Source: Sphingomonas sp.
GTDB lineage: Bacteria > Pseudomonadota > Alphaproteobacteria > Sphingomonadales > Sphingomonadaceae
Length of the DNA stretch: 19,267 nt
Assembly (NCBI GenBank): GCA_025936675.1
Contig: JAICSX010000041.1
Coordinates: 1 to 19,267 of the forward strand
Direction of reading: 5' to 3'
A program made the position numbers and the translations under genes. Shown here piece by piece: positions 1 through 7,029 of the stretch; position 1 is the stretch's first letter, and each line of letters begins with the position of its first letter. The notes beneath the pieces were generated by a model. It was not told the origin of the DNA, did not search any database, and worked only from the letters and a program-made list of their open reading frames with translations.

Positions 1-1
1 A

Positions 2-2086
2 GCTGTCGCGGTCGGTTTCGCCGCTGCGCTCGTCATTTCCCTGCTGATGCGGCCGACCTACAGGGCATGGGTGACGCTGGAAGCGAACCCGCCCACGTTC
101 CAGGTCACTGACGAGAAGGACGGGGGCCAGCAGCAGTCGGCCGGGGGCGATGCCTTCGATTTCGTAGCCACGCAGGTCGGTCTGCTTTCCAGCCGAAGCG
201 TCGCCGAACGGGCAGCGCAGGAGATCAACCTCGCGAACAATGCCGAGGTCGTGCCCCAGGCTGCGGACGCGTCGGCGCGGCTGCAGGCGGCCACGGCAGT
301 TGTTTCGCGAAACCTGAAGGTAGTCCCGCCGCAAAGCGGCGAACTCATCAAGTTCAGCTATGATTCAACCTCACCGCAGCTTGCGGCGTCGGTAGCAAAT
401 GCGGTCGCCGATGGGTTCATCGATACGGCAATCCAGCGGCGTTACGAATCTTCGGCCTATGCGCGCAATTTCCTCGAGCGGCAGATCAACAAGACAAGGG
501 GCGATCTCGAACGTTCCGAGCGGTCGCTGGTTGCCTATGCGCAGCAGCAGGGCATCATCAACACTGGTGGCGCCGACGGGCAGCAGAGCGGCGGCGATAC
601 GAATTCGCTGCAGGGCGAATCGCTGATCAAGCTCAACCAGGCTCTTGCCGACGCGACCGCTCGTCGGATCGCCGCCGAAGGCGCGTACCGGCAATCGCTT
701 GCGAGCGGGCCGACGAGCGATGTGACCCAGAGCACCCAACCGCTGCAGCAGCAGCTCGCGCAGCTTCAGGCGGACTACCAGCAGAAGCGCACGTTCATGA
801 AACCGGACCATCCGGAGATGGTGAGCCTCCGTTCGCAGATCACCGAACTTCAGCGGCAAATCGCCAAGGAGCAGTCGCAGGTGTCGTCGAGCCGGAGCAA
901 CAGCCTGCTGGCCGACTATCGAGCGGCGCTCTCCGCCGAGAATGCGCTGAAGGCGCGGGTCGGACAGCTCAAGGGTGACGTTCTCAATCTCCGCGGACGA
1001 AGCATTCGCTACACCATCCTTCAGCGCGAAGTGGACACCAACAGGGCACTCTACGACGCGCTTCTCAACCGCTACAAGCAGATTGGAGTCGCGGGCGGCA
1101 TCGGAATCGCTCCCGTTTCGATCGTCGATCGGGCCAGCCCGCCCGACATGCCGTTCAGGCCCAATATCCTGCTCAATCTTCTGCTCGGTTTGGGACTGGG
1201 CCTTCTTGCGGGCATGGCCGGAGCAATCGGTCTGGAGTTCATCAACGACACGATCAAGAGCCGCGAAGACATCCGGAAGAAACTCGAGCTGCCCTGCCTT
1301 GGAGCGATCCCGCGCACGCCCTCGAAAGGCTTTGTCGACAACATCAAGGACCCCACCTCGATGGTGTCGGAATCCTATTCGGCAGTGGTCGCGGCGCTTC
1401 GGTTCAGCACGGAGTCCGGAATGCCGAAGGTGCTGCTGCTGACGAGCACCCGGTCCGGCGAAGGCAAATCCTCGTCGGCCCTTGCGCTTGCCGAAAACTT
1501 CGCAAGACGCGGGAAATCCGTTCTGTTGATCGACAGCGACTTGCGCAAGCCGGCTTTCAAGACTGAGAACGACGATGTCGGTTTGAGCAAGCTGCTGACG
1601 ACCGACGGCAAGGTCGAGGACCATGTTGTCGAGACCCAGCACCCCAACTTGTGGCTGCTCCCGAGCGGTCCCATTCCTCCCAATCCTGCCGACCTGCTAT
1701 CGACGGGGCGGGTTCGGAAGATCATTGCCGAAGCGAGCGAACGATTCGAGCTTGTGCTGATCGATGGACCGCCGACGTTGGGCCTCGCCGATGCGCCGTT
1801 GCTTGCGGCCGCGGCGGGCTGCGTCATCTTTGTCGTGGAGAGCGGAAAGACGCGGACGCGCGCTGCGATCGAGGCTCTCAATCGCCTGGAAGCGACCGGC
1901 GTCAGCGTCCTTGGTGCAATGCTCACCAAGGCGAACGAGTCGGGGCCGGGGTACGGTTACGGCCGCTACGGTTACGGCCACTATGGTTATGGCAAAGGCA
2001 AGCTGAAGCAAACCGAGATCCTGATGATTCCCCTCGGCGAGGACGATACGCCTCAAGCTGGAGCGGCCGGGGAGTCCGCGGCCTGA
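2..2086 (+). CDS. Wzc/GumC-type polysaccharide co-polymerase with tyrosine autokinase domain (5' truncated)
   Basis: The inner-membrane protein sets polymer chain length and couples synthesis to export; its cytoplasmic kinase phosphorylates its own tyrosine tail. The frame is open to the window edge: the codons before the Met at 47 encode a hydrophobic run (AVAVGFAAALVISLL), the first membrane helix, so the true start lies upstream. Numbering from the Met at 47: a long Gln/Ala-rich periplasmic coiled-coil region; a GNVR-like stretch near 325-365; the proline motif PPDMPFRPN just before the second membrane helix (about 373-398); Walker A with GEGKS (Lys474); Walker A' VLLIDSDLRKP (492-502); Walker B LVLIDGPP (569-576); and a tail of six tyrosines from Tyr636. 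All of these are the hallmarks of proteobacterial BY-kinases with fused kinase domain. The partner exporter (Wza-like) and phosphatase are not in the window. The following gene begins at or just after its stop. The family call is secure. Confidence 0.95.
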   Translation, partial: AVAVGFAAALVISLLMRPTYRAWVTLEANPPTFQVTDEKDGGQQQSAGGDAFDFVATQVGLLSSRSVAERAAQEINLANNAEVVPQAADASARLQAATAVVSRNLKVVPPQSGELIKFSYDSTSPQLAASVANAVADGFIDTAIQRRYESSAYARNFLERQINKTRGDLERSERSLVAYAQQQGIINTGGADGQQSGGDTNSLQGESLIKLNQALADATARRIAAEGAYRQSLASGPTSDVTQSTQPLQQQLAQLQADYQQKRTFMKPDHPEMVSLRSQITELQRQIAKEQSQVSSSRSNSLLADYRAALSAENALKARVGQLKGDVLNLRGRSIRYTILQREVDTNRALYDALLNRYKQIGVAGGIGIAPVSIVDRASPPDMPFRPNILLNLLLGLGLGLLAGMAGAIGLEFINDTIKSREDIRKKLELPCLGAIPRTPSKGFVDNIKDPTSMVSESYSAVVAALRFSTESGMPKVLLLTSTRSGEGKSSSALALAENFARRGKSVLLIDSDLRKPAFKTENDDVGLSKLLTTDGKVEDHVVETQHPNLWLLPSGPIPPNPADLLSTGRVRKIIAEASERFELVLIDGPPTLGLADAPLLAAAAGCVIFVVESGKTRTRAAIEALNRLEATGVSVLGAMLTKANESGPGYGYGRYGYGHYGYGKGKLKQTEILMIPLGEDDTPQAGAAGESAA
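1952..1996 (+). repeat. Three tandem 15-bp units encoding the YGYGX tyrosine tail of the kinase
   Basis: Units lie at 1952-1966, 1967-1981 and 1982-1996 and encode YGYGR, YGYGH and YGYGK. Units one and two differ by a single base (cgc versus cac in the last codon); the third has drifted at more positions but keeps the peptide pattern. The repeat is inside the autokinase gene and supplies all six tyrosines of its C-terminal cluster. Because the unit is a multiple of three, gain or loss of copies would keep the frame. Confidence 0.9.
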
Positions 2087-2124
2087 ACAGCGCACGGGGG
2101 GAGCGGGCGTCGATCGGCCGCCAG

Positions 2125-3285
2125 GTGATCGTCTGTGCGATCGCGCTGCTGCTCGCCGTTCAGGTCATGCGCAATGCGGCCGTGGATGCGTTGGCGACAC
2201 TTCATCCCGCGACCGCTGCGAAGATCTGGCCAGGCCATCCATCCGTCGAAATCTCACTAGGACTGGCAGAGATCGGAAACGCAGCGCGCGGCGGCAGGGC
2301 GGTTGACCCGCGCACCTTTGCGCTGATCGATAATGCGGCAGCGAAGGCGACGCTGTCGCCCGAGCCGTTCCTTGTGCGCGGCGTTCAGGCGCAAGTGAAC
2401 GGCGACCGCAAAGCGGCCGCTCGGGCATTCCTCGCTGCGCAGTGGCGCGATCCCCGGTCACTGCCGGCCGCCTACTTTCTTGCGGAATACTATCTGCAGG
2501 CTGGGCGTCCCCTGGAGGGACTCGAACAAACCAGCCTTCTCGCACGGCTTTCGCCCGGAGGCGGAGCCGCGGCGGTGCCCTTTGTCGCCGCTTATGCGCG
2601 CGACCCGTCCAACTGGCCGGAAATGCGCGCCCTGTTCAGGTCGCAAGGCGGGCTTGAGGACGGAGTGCTCGCTGCGCTCGCACCCGATGCCCGTAACGCG
2701 GACGCGATTCTGGCGCTTGCCGATCGGGCGCATCGACAGCCCGGCAGCGAATGGCTTCCGATCCTGCTCTCGAGCCTGATCTCGAGCGGCGACTACGATC
2801 GCGCGCGAGCAATATGGTCGTCGATCGGCGGCGCTGACGCCGCCGGCGATCTTGTCTTCGATGCCACATTCAGCAACGACGGGCCGCCGCCGCCGTTCAA
2901 CTGGTCGCTGGTCTCGTCGAACATAGGTCTTTCGGAGCGGCAGCCGGGCAAGCGTCTCCATGTGATCTTCTACGGCAATCAGGATGGCGTGCTAGCAAGC
3001 GAGCTGGTGTTGCTTCGGCCAGGTCCCTACCGGCTTCAGATGCAGCTCGCCGGATCCGCGGTGCATCCGGAGACGCTCAGCTGGTCTGTTCGGTGCGTGA
3101 AGTCGGACGCGCCCTTCGCGAGCGCAGCGGTCAACGAGATTGCGAACCGCGGATGGACCTTCGACGTGCCGGCGAATTGCCCCGCGGAATGGCTCGAGCT
3201 CTCGGGACGCTCGGGCGATGTCGCCCAGCAGTCGGACGTCGCAATCACTGGACTCCACCTGCAGCGTGTCACGGCGAATGGCTAG
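2125..3285 (+). CDS. Membrane-anchored TPR-like protein with C-terminal beta-rich region, function unknown
   Basis: I do not recognise a characterised family. The N-terminus has one hydrophobic segment (VIVCAIALLLAVQV), which suits a signal anchor. Roughly residues 60-240 are Ala/Leu-rich helical pairs of TPR type (for example the stretch around AAYFLAEYYLQAGRPLEGLE). The last 130 residues or so lose the helical pattern and read as alternating beta strands with Trp, Asn and Gly, which could form a carbohydrate-binding-like sandwich (inference). The coordinates use GTG 2125, the first conventional start codon. A CTG at 2083 overlaps the kinase stop (CTGA), has GGGGAG eight bases upstream, and would add a basic stretch (ARGERASIGR) before the anchor, so it may be the real start. 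The end overlaps the next gene by 8 bases. The position between the kinase and an O-antigen-ligase-type protein suggests a periplasmic scaffold role in polymerisation or export. Confidence 0.75.
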   Translation: MIVCAIALLLAVQVMRNAAVDALATLHPATAAKIWPGHPSVEISLGLAEIGNAARGGRAVDPRTFALIDNAAAKATLSPEPFLVRGVQAQVNGDRKAAARAFLAAQWRDPRSLPAAYFLAEYYLQAGRPLEGLEQTSLLARLSPGGGAAAVPFVAAYARDPSNWPEMRALFRSQGGLEDGVLAALAPDARNADAILALADRAHRQPGSEWLPILLSSLISSGDYDRARAIWSSIGGADAAGDLVFDATFSNDGPPPPFNWSLVSSNIGLSERQPGKRLHVIFYGNQDGVLASELVLLRPGPYRLQMQLAGSAVHPETLSWSVRCVKSDAPFASAAVNEIANRGWTFDVPANCPAEWLELSGRSGDVAQQSDVAITGLHLQRVTANG

Positions 3286-4639
3286 CAGCGCGCGCGCGAT
3301 GGTGGCGCCGGCGTATCTATTCGCCTGCCTCATCCTCGGCGGAAGCGCCCAGGGCATCTGGGCGAACATGATCCTGCAACTCGGGGGGATCGCGATCGTC
3401 GCCTGGGCGGCAATGGCGAGAGTCGAGGATCGACTTTCCCCCGCCGGCAAGTATCTGCTCGTTCTAGCCGTCCTCTCCATCGCGCTCGTCGGCTTGCAGA
3501 TGATACCGCTGCCGCCGTCGATCTGGACCACGCTCGGCCCCCGACAGAGGATTGCTGAAGGCTTTGCCATCCTCGGACTTCCCATTGCTTCCGAGCCGCT
3601 CTCGCTCACGCCCGCCGCTGGGCTGGACTCGCTCCTCGGGATCATTCCCCCGCTGGCCATCGTCTGCGCGATGCTTCGACTGAACGCGTACCGTCCGCAG
3701 TGGCTCGCGATCGCGCTGATCGCCGGCGCTGTGGGAGGGATCGGCCTTGGAGCGCTCCAGGTCGCAAGCGCCGACCCGGTCACTTCTCACTGGTACCTCT
3801 ACGCGGACACAAATCCGGGCAAGGCGGTCGGCTTCTTCGCCAATGCGGATCACATGGCGATCCTTCTGGTCGTCACGATCCCGTTCCTGGCCGCGTTTGC
3901 AGCAGGGGGCAAGAGGGGAGGCATTCAGCGGCACGCCGCCACCGTGGCAGTCGCAGCAGCATTGGTGCTGCTGGTGCTGGTCGGGCTTGCACTGAACGGC
4001 TCGCTTGCCGGGTACGGCCTCGCGCTTCCAGTGATCGCCGCGAGCACGCTACTCGTCCTTCCGGCCCGCAGCCGGCTGCGTTCTCTGACAGCGCTGGTCG
4101 CAATGCTGCTCGCGGTCGGCGCGATCGCACTGGTGGAGATCACGCCGATCGGATCTGGCAAAATCGCGGGGCACGCGAGCAATGCGGTTCAGTCGCGAAC
4201 CGAGATTGCTGCCACGGCGGCGCGCGCGACCGCGAAATTCATGCCGTTCGGATCCGGATTGGGCTCGTTCGACAAGGTTTACCGGCTTTACGAGCGGCCT
4301 GCGCAGGTGACGCCAATCTTTGTGGTCCACGCGCATGACGACTATCTCGAGCTGACGCTCGAGCTCGGGCTCGCCGGAGCTCTCCTCATCCTGCTCTTTC
4401 TGGCGTGGTGGGTCGTGGCAGTCTGGCGGGCGTGGAGAACGGCTGGAGCGGGGCCGTTCGCTCGAGCAGCCGCAATCGGCTCGGCCGCAATCCTGGTCCA
4501 TAGCGCCGTGGATTTCCCGCTTCGAACGGCAGCGATTGCCGCCTGCTTCGGAATGTGTCTTGCGCTTCTCGCAGAGAGCCGGGCTGCCCCGCCGGTGGAG
4601 GAGGGAGAGCTCAGGTTCAGCCGGCACATCGTGATCTGA
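3278..4639 (+). CDS. O-antigen ligase / polymerase family (Wzy_C-type) integral membrane protein
   Basis: The 453-residue protein is almost entirely hydrophobic, with about ten to twelve predicted membrane helices. A large loop late in the sequence carries HAHDDYLELTLELGL (His351 to about residue 365), the H-x-H-D-D-Y-L-E signature typical of the Wzy_C / O-antigen ligase superfamily. The loop GKAVGFFANADHMAILL is also typical. Members either polymerise undecaprenyl-linked repeat units or ligate finished polymer to an acceptor at the periplasmic face; sequence alone does not separate these roles. The frame is open further upstream, but ATG 3278 is chosen because it gives an N-terminal helix soon after a short MASSARAM start and overlaps the previous gene's stop by 8 bases, implying translational coupling. 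ATG 3299 is an alternative. The next gene begins after a 54-base spacer with no clear terminator. Confidence 0.88.
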   Translation: MASSARAMVAPAYLFACLILGGSAQGIWANMILQLGGIAIVAWAAMARVEDRLSPAGKYLLVLAVLSIALVGLQMIPLPPSIWTTLGPRQRIAEGFAILGLPIASEPLSLTPAAGLDSLLGIIPPLAIVCAMLRLNAYRPQWLAIALIAGAVGGIGLGALQVASADPVTSHWYLYADTNPGKAVGFFANADHMAILLVVTIPFLAAFAAGGKRGGIQRHAATVAVAAALVLLVLVGLALNGSLAGYGLALPVIAASTLLVLPARSRLRSLTALVAMLLAVGAIALVEITPIGSGKIAGHASNAVQSRTEIAATAARATAKFMPFGSGLGSFDKVYRLYERPAQVTPIFVVHAHDDYLELTLELGLAGALLILLFLAWWVVAVWRAWRTAGAGPFARAAAIGSAAILVHSAVDFPLRTAAIAACFGMCLALLAESRAAPPVEEGELRFSRHIVI

Positions 4640-4693
4640 CTTGTGGCGGACTCGGCAATATAGCGGCGCTAAACAGAAAGATGGATTCGGATT

Positions 4694-5737
4694 TTGGCAG
4701 TCTATTGGCTACTCTTCGCTTACTTCGCGATCGGAGCGATCATTGCCGGATCATTCGGCGAGGCCATTTCGCGAGCACGGCTCTTTCTGACAATTGGTGC
4801 GATTGTCATGACCGTGCTGATCGGCTTCAGATACGATGTCGGGGGTGACTGGCAGTCGTACCAGTTCATCTATTACCGAGCGGGACCGCTGGACTTTTCC
4901 GACGCACTGTCGCTCGGCGATCCGGCGTACCAGGGACTGAACTGGGTCGCATACCAGGTTGGTGCCGAAATCTGGCTCGTCAACCTGATCTGCGCAGCGA
5001 TATTCGCCTGGGGGCTGTTCCGCTTCTGCCGGACACAGCCGGCACCCTGGCTCGCGGCGCTCGTGGCCGTTCCTTACCTCGTGATCGTCATTGCAATGGG
5101 CTATACCCGCCAGGCCGTAGCTTTAGGCATTCTCATGGCGGGCATCGCCTCCTTCGTGCGCGGAGGCTCGGCGCTGAAGTTCGGCGTGTACGTTGCTGCC
5201 GCGGCGCTTTTTCACAAGACCGCGATTGTCGCGTTCCCTGTCGTCGCGCTCGCGACCGACCGCAACCGTCTGATCAACATCCTAATCGTGTTCGCCGGTG
5301 CCGTGCTGCTCTACGATCTGTTCCTCGGCGATGCGATGGACAATTTCGTCCAGAACTACATTCGAGCCGCGTATTCGGCGCAGGGCGCAGCAATTCGAAT
5401 CGCCATGAATATGCTCGCGGCAATCGTCCTTTGGGTCGCTCGGCGCCGCCTGGGATTCACGCAACTCGAATGGAAAATATGGAGGAACTATTCGATCGCT
5501 TCGGTCGGATCGTTGATCTTTCTCATCATGAGTCCCTCGTCGGCCGCCGTCGACCGCATTTCGCTCTATATAATTCCGCTGCAAGTGGCAGTGCTCGCGA
5601 GGATTCCCTTTATGTTCAAATCGCGACTGTTCGGGGCCGTGATCGTGGCGAGCTATTGTTTCATCGTGGAGTTCGTGTGGCTGAATTTTGCCCAGTTCGC
5701 CAATCTCTGGGTTCCCTATCAATTCTACCCTGTCTGA
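4694..5737 (+). CDS. EpsG-like membrane protein, candidate Wzy polymerase
   Basis: This is a 347-residue multi-pass membrane protein. Its motifs match the EpsG family of exopolysaccharide polymerases: GFRYDVGGDWQSYQ from residue 44, RQAVALG at 139-145, and LFHKTAIVAFP in a following helix. The family is associated with repeat-unit polymerisation at the periplasmic face. The start is the TTG at 4694. An in-frame stop (TAA 4670-4672) closes the frame upstream, and no ATG or GTG lies between the stop and the TTG; the ATG at 4681 is in another frame. There is no strong Shine-Dalgarno site, so expression may be low or coupled to other signals. Together with the upstream Wzy_C-type protein it gives the locus two polymerase-like proteins. 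It is followed by 77 bases before the first glycosyltransferase. Confidence 0.85.
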   Translation: MAVYWLLFAYFAIGAIIAGSFGEAISRARLFLTIGAIVMTVLIGFRYDVGGDWQSYQFIYYRAGPLDFSDALSLGDPAYQGLNWVAYQVGAEIWLVNLICAAIFAWGLFRFCRTQPAPWLAALVAVPYLVIVIAMGYTRQAVALGILMAGIASFVRGGSALKFGVYVAAAALFHKTAIVAFPVVALATDRNRLINILIVFAGAVLLYDLFLGDAMDNFVQNYIRAAYSAQGAAIRIAMNMLAAIVLWVARRRLGFTQLEWKIWRNYSIASVGSLIFLIMSPSSAAVDRISLYIIPLQVAVLARIPFMFKSRLFGAVIVASYCFIVEFVWLNFAQFANLWVPYQFYPV

Positions 5738-5814
5738 CGGAGAGTCGGAACGAAATGATGTGTGTTGTCGGCCACGCGCATCAGCGGCCTTCGTTCTAGA
5801 GCGGCATCTCGTAG
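5738..5814 (+). other. Short leader with a 14-codon ORF and an inverted repeat
   Basis: This is the spacer between the EpsG-like gene and the first glycosyltransferase. It holds a possible 14-codon ORF (ATG ATG at 5755 to TAG 5797-5799, peptide MMCVVGHAHQRPSF) ending 15 bases before the next start, with GGAG at 5739-5742. A perfect 7-base inverted repeat, gaacgaa (5748-5754) and ttcgttc (5790-5796), encloses a second ggcc/ggcc pair. No T-run follows, so this is not a classical terminator. Either feature could be chance. Confidence 0.2.
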
Positions 5815-7029
5815 ATGAGCCCGGCTCTACTCTACATTAGCTACGACGGAATGCTCGAGCCACTCGGGCAAAGCCAGGTCCTCGCCTATCTTGAGCGCCT
5901 CGCCCAAGCGCGGTGCATTCACCTGATCAGCTTCGAAAAAAGGGTGGATTGGGCGCAGGCCGATATCCGCGAGTCCGTGCGAGCGAGAATCGCCGGTTCC
6001 GGGATCCGGTGGCATCCGCTTCCATACCATAAGGCTCCGAGCGGCCCGGCAACTGCGTTCGATATCGCGGTGGGCACTGCAAAAGCGCTTGCCCTGGCGG
6101 TTAGCCACAGGGTCGGACTGATCCATGCACGAAGCTATGTTGCAGGAGTGATGGCTTTGGCAGTCAAACGCGCGACGGGCGCGCCGTTCCTGCTCGATAT
6201 GCGCGGCCTCTGGGCGGACGAGAGGGTTGACGGCGGACTGTGGCCAGCAGGCGGCAGGCTCTATCGCGCAGCGAAGCGAGCGGAACGCTCGCTGCTCCTT
6301 GGAGCCGATCATGTGGTGACGCTCACGAATGCATCCAAAGAAGAGATTCTAGGGTTCGCGTACCTCGAGGGGCATGAGCCACCGATCCAAGTAATACCCA
6401 CCTGCGCGGACCTCGACCGCTTCCATATCCAAGGTGCGCCCCGACGTCATCCGTTTGTGCTTGGGTACGTTGGCTCCGTCGGTACGTGGTATTTGCTCGA
6501 CGAGATGCTGCGTTGCTTCAATTTCTTCCGGACACATGCTCCTGACGCACGTCTGGTGATCGTTAATAGAGGAGAGCACGAGCTTATTCGTAAACGTGCA
6601 GAAGAATTGGGGATCGGTTGCGAACAACTGGAAGTCGTGTCCGCTCTGTACCGTGACGTTCCGGCGCAGATCGCGCGCATGAGCGCCGCAATGGCGCTGA
6701 TCAAACCAGCTTATTCGAAGCTTGCAAGTGCCCCGACGAAGATCGCAGAATATCTCGGCTGCGGAGTCCCGTGCCTTGGAAACCGCGGCATCGGAGACGT
6801 AGAGCAGCTGCTCGAGAGCGAGGGGGTTGGAGTCGCCGCAACGGGCATTTCCGATGCTGCTCTCGCAACTGCGACCCACCGGTTGTTTCAGCTGCTGCAG
6901 GAGCCGGGTCTCCAACAGCGGTGCCGCACAACCGCGGAGCAGATGTTTTCGCTTGATAGGGGGGCTGCAGCCTACGACGAAATCTACCGTTCGCTTCAGC
7001 GCCGACCACTGATAAGCAATCGCAAATGA
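5815..7029 (+). CDS. Glycosyltransferase family 4 (GT-B fold)
   Basis: The 404-residue cytoplasmic enzyme is predicted to transfer a sugar from a nucleotide donor onto the lipid-linked repeat unit. The N-terminal domain shows the GT-B pattern of Rossmann strands (LLYISYDG, then IHARSYVAG near residue 103, LLDMRGLWADE). The C-terminal donor domain contains SAPTKIAEYLGCGVPCLG (from about residue 304), the conserved GT4 nucleotide-sugar region with its E-Y-L-x-C-G-V-P core. The length is normal for the family. ATG 5815 is taken as start because the conserved first strand begins immediately after it; the Shine-Dalgarno site is poor. The stop overlaps the next gene by ATGA. Donor and acceptor cannot be inferred. 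Base composition in the middle of the gene is lower in G+C than in the flanking conserved genes. Confidence 0.9.
   Translation: MSPALLYISYDGMLEPLGQSQVLAYLERLAQARCIHLISFEKRVDWAQADIRESVRARIAGSGIRWHPLPYHKAPSGPATAFDIAVGTAKALALAVSHRVGLIHARSYVAGVMALAVKRATGAPFLLDMRGLWADERVDGGLWPAGGRLYRAAKRAERSLLLGADHVVTLTNASKEEILGFAYLEGHEPPIQVIPTCADLDRFHIQGAPRRHPFVLGYVGSVGTWYLLDEMLRCFNFFRTHAPDARLVIVNRGEHELIRKRAEELGIGCEQLEVVSALYRDVPAQIARMSAAMALIKPAYSKLASAPTKIAEYLGCGVPCLGNRGIGDVEQLLESEGVGVAATGISDAALATATHRLFQLLQEPGLQQRCRTTAEQMFSLDRGAAAYDEIYRSLQRRPLISNRK

Noticed and set aside
371..1642. Long open frame (423 codons) on the minus strand inside the kinase gene
   Set aside because: It is fully antisense to a well-supported kinase, its translation has no recognisable domain, and long antisense frames are common in G+C-rich coding DNA.
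1651..2082. N-terminal extension of the TPR-like frame overlapping the kinase
   Set aside because: This part translates the kinase coding region in another frame, is rich in Arg/Asp/Ser without structure, and the anchor sequence shows that the real start is near 2083-2125.
3140..3277. Upstream extension of the O-antigen-ligase-type frame
   Set aside because: It overlaps the end of the TPR-like gene in another frame and is Arg/Ser-rich; ATG 3278 gives a sensible membrane-protein start.
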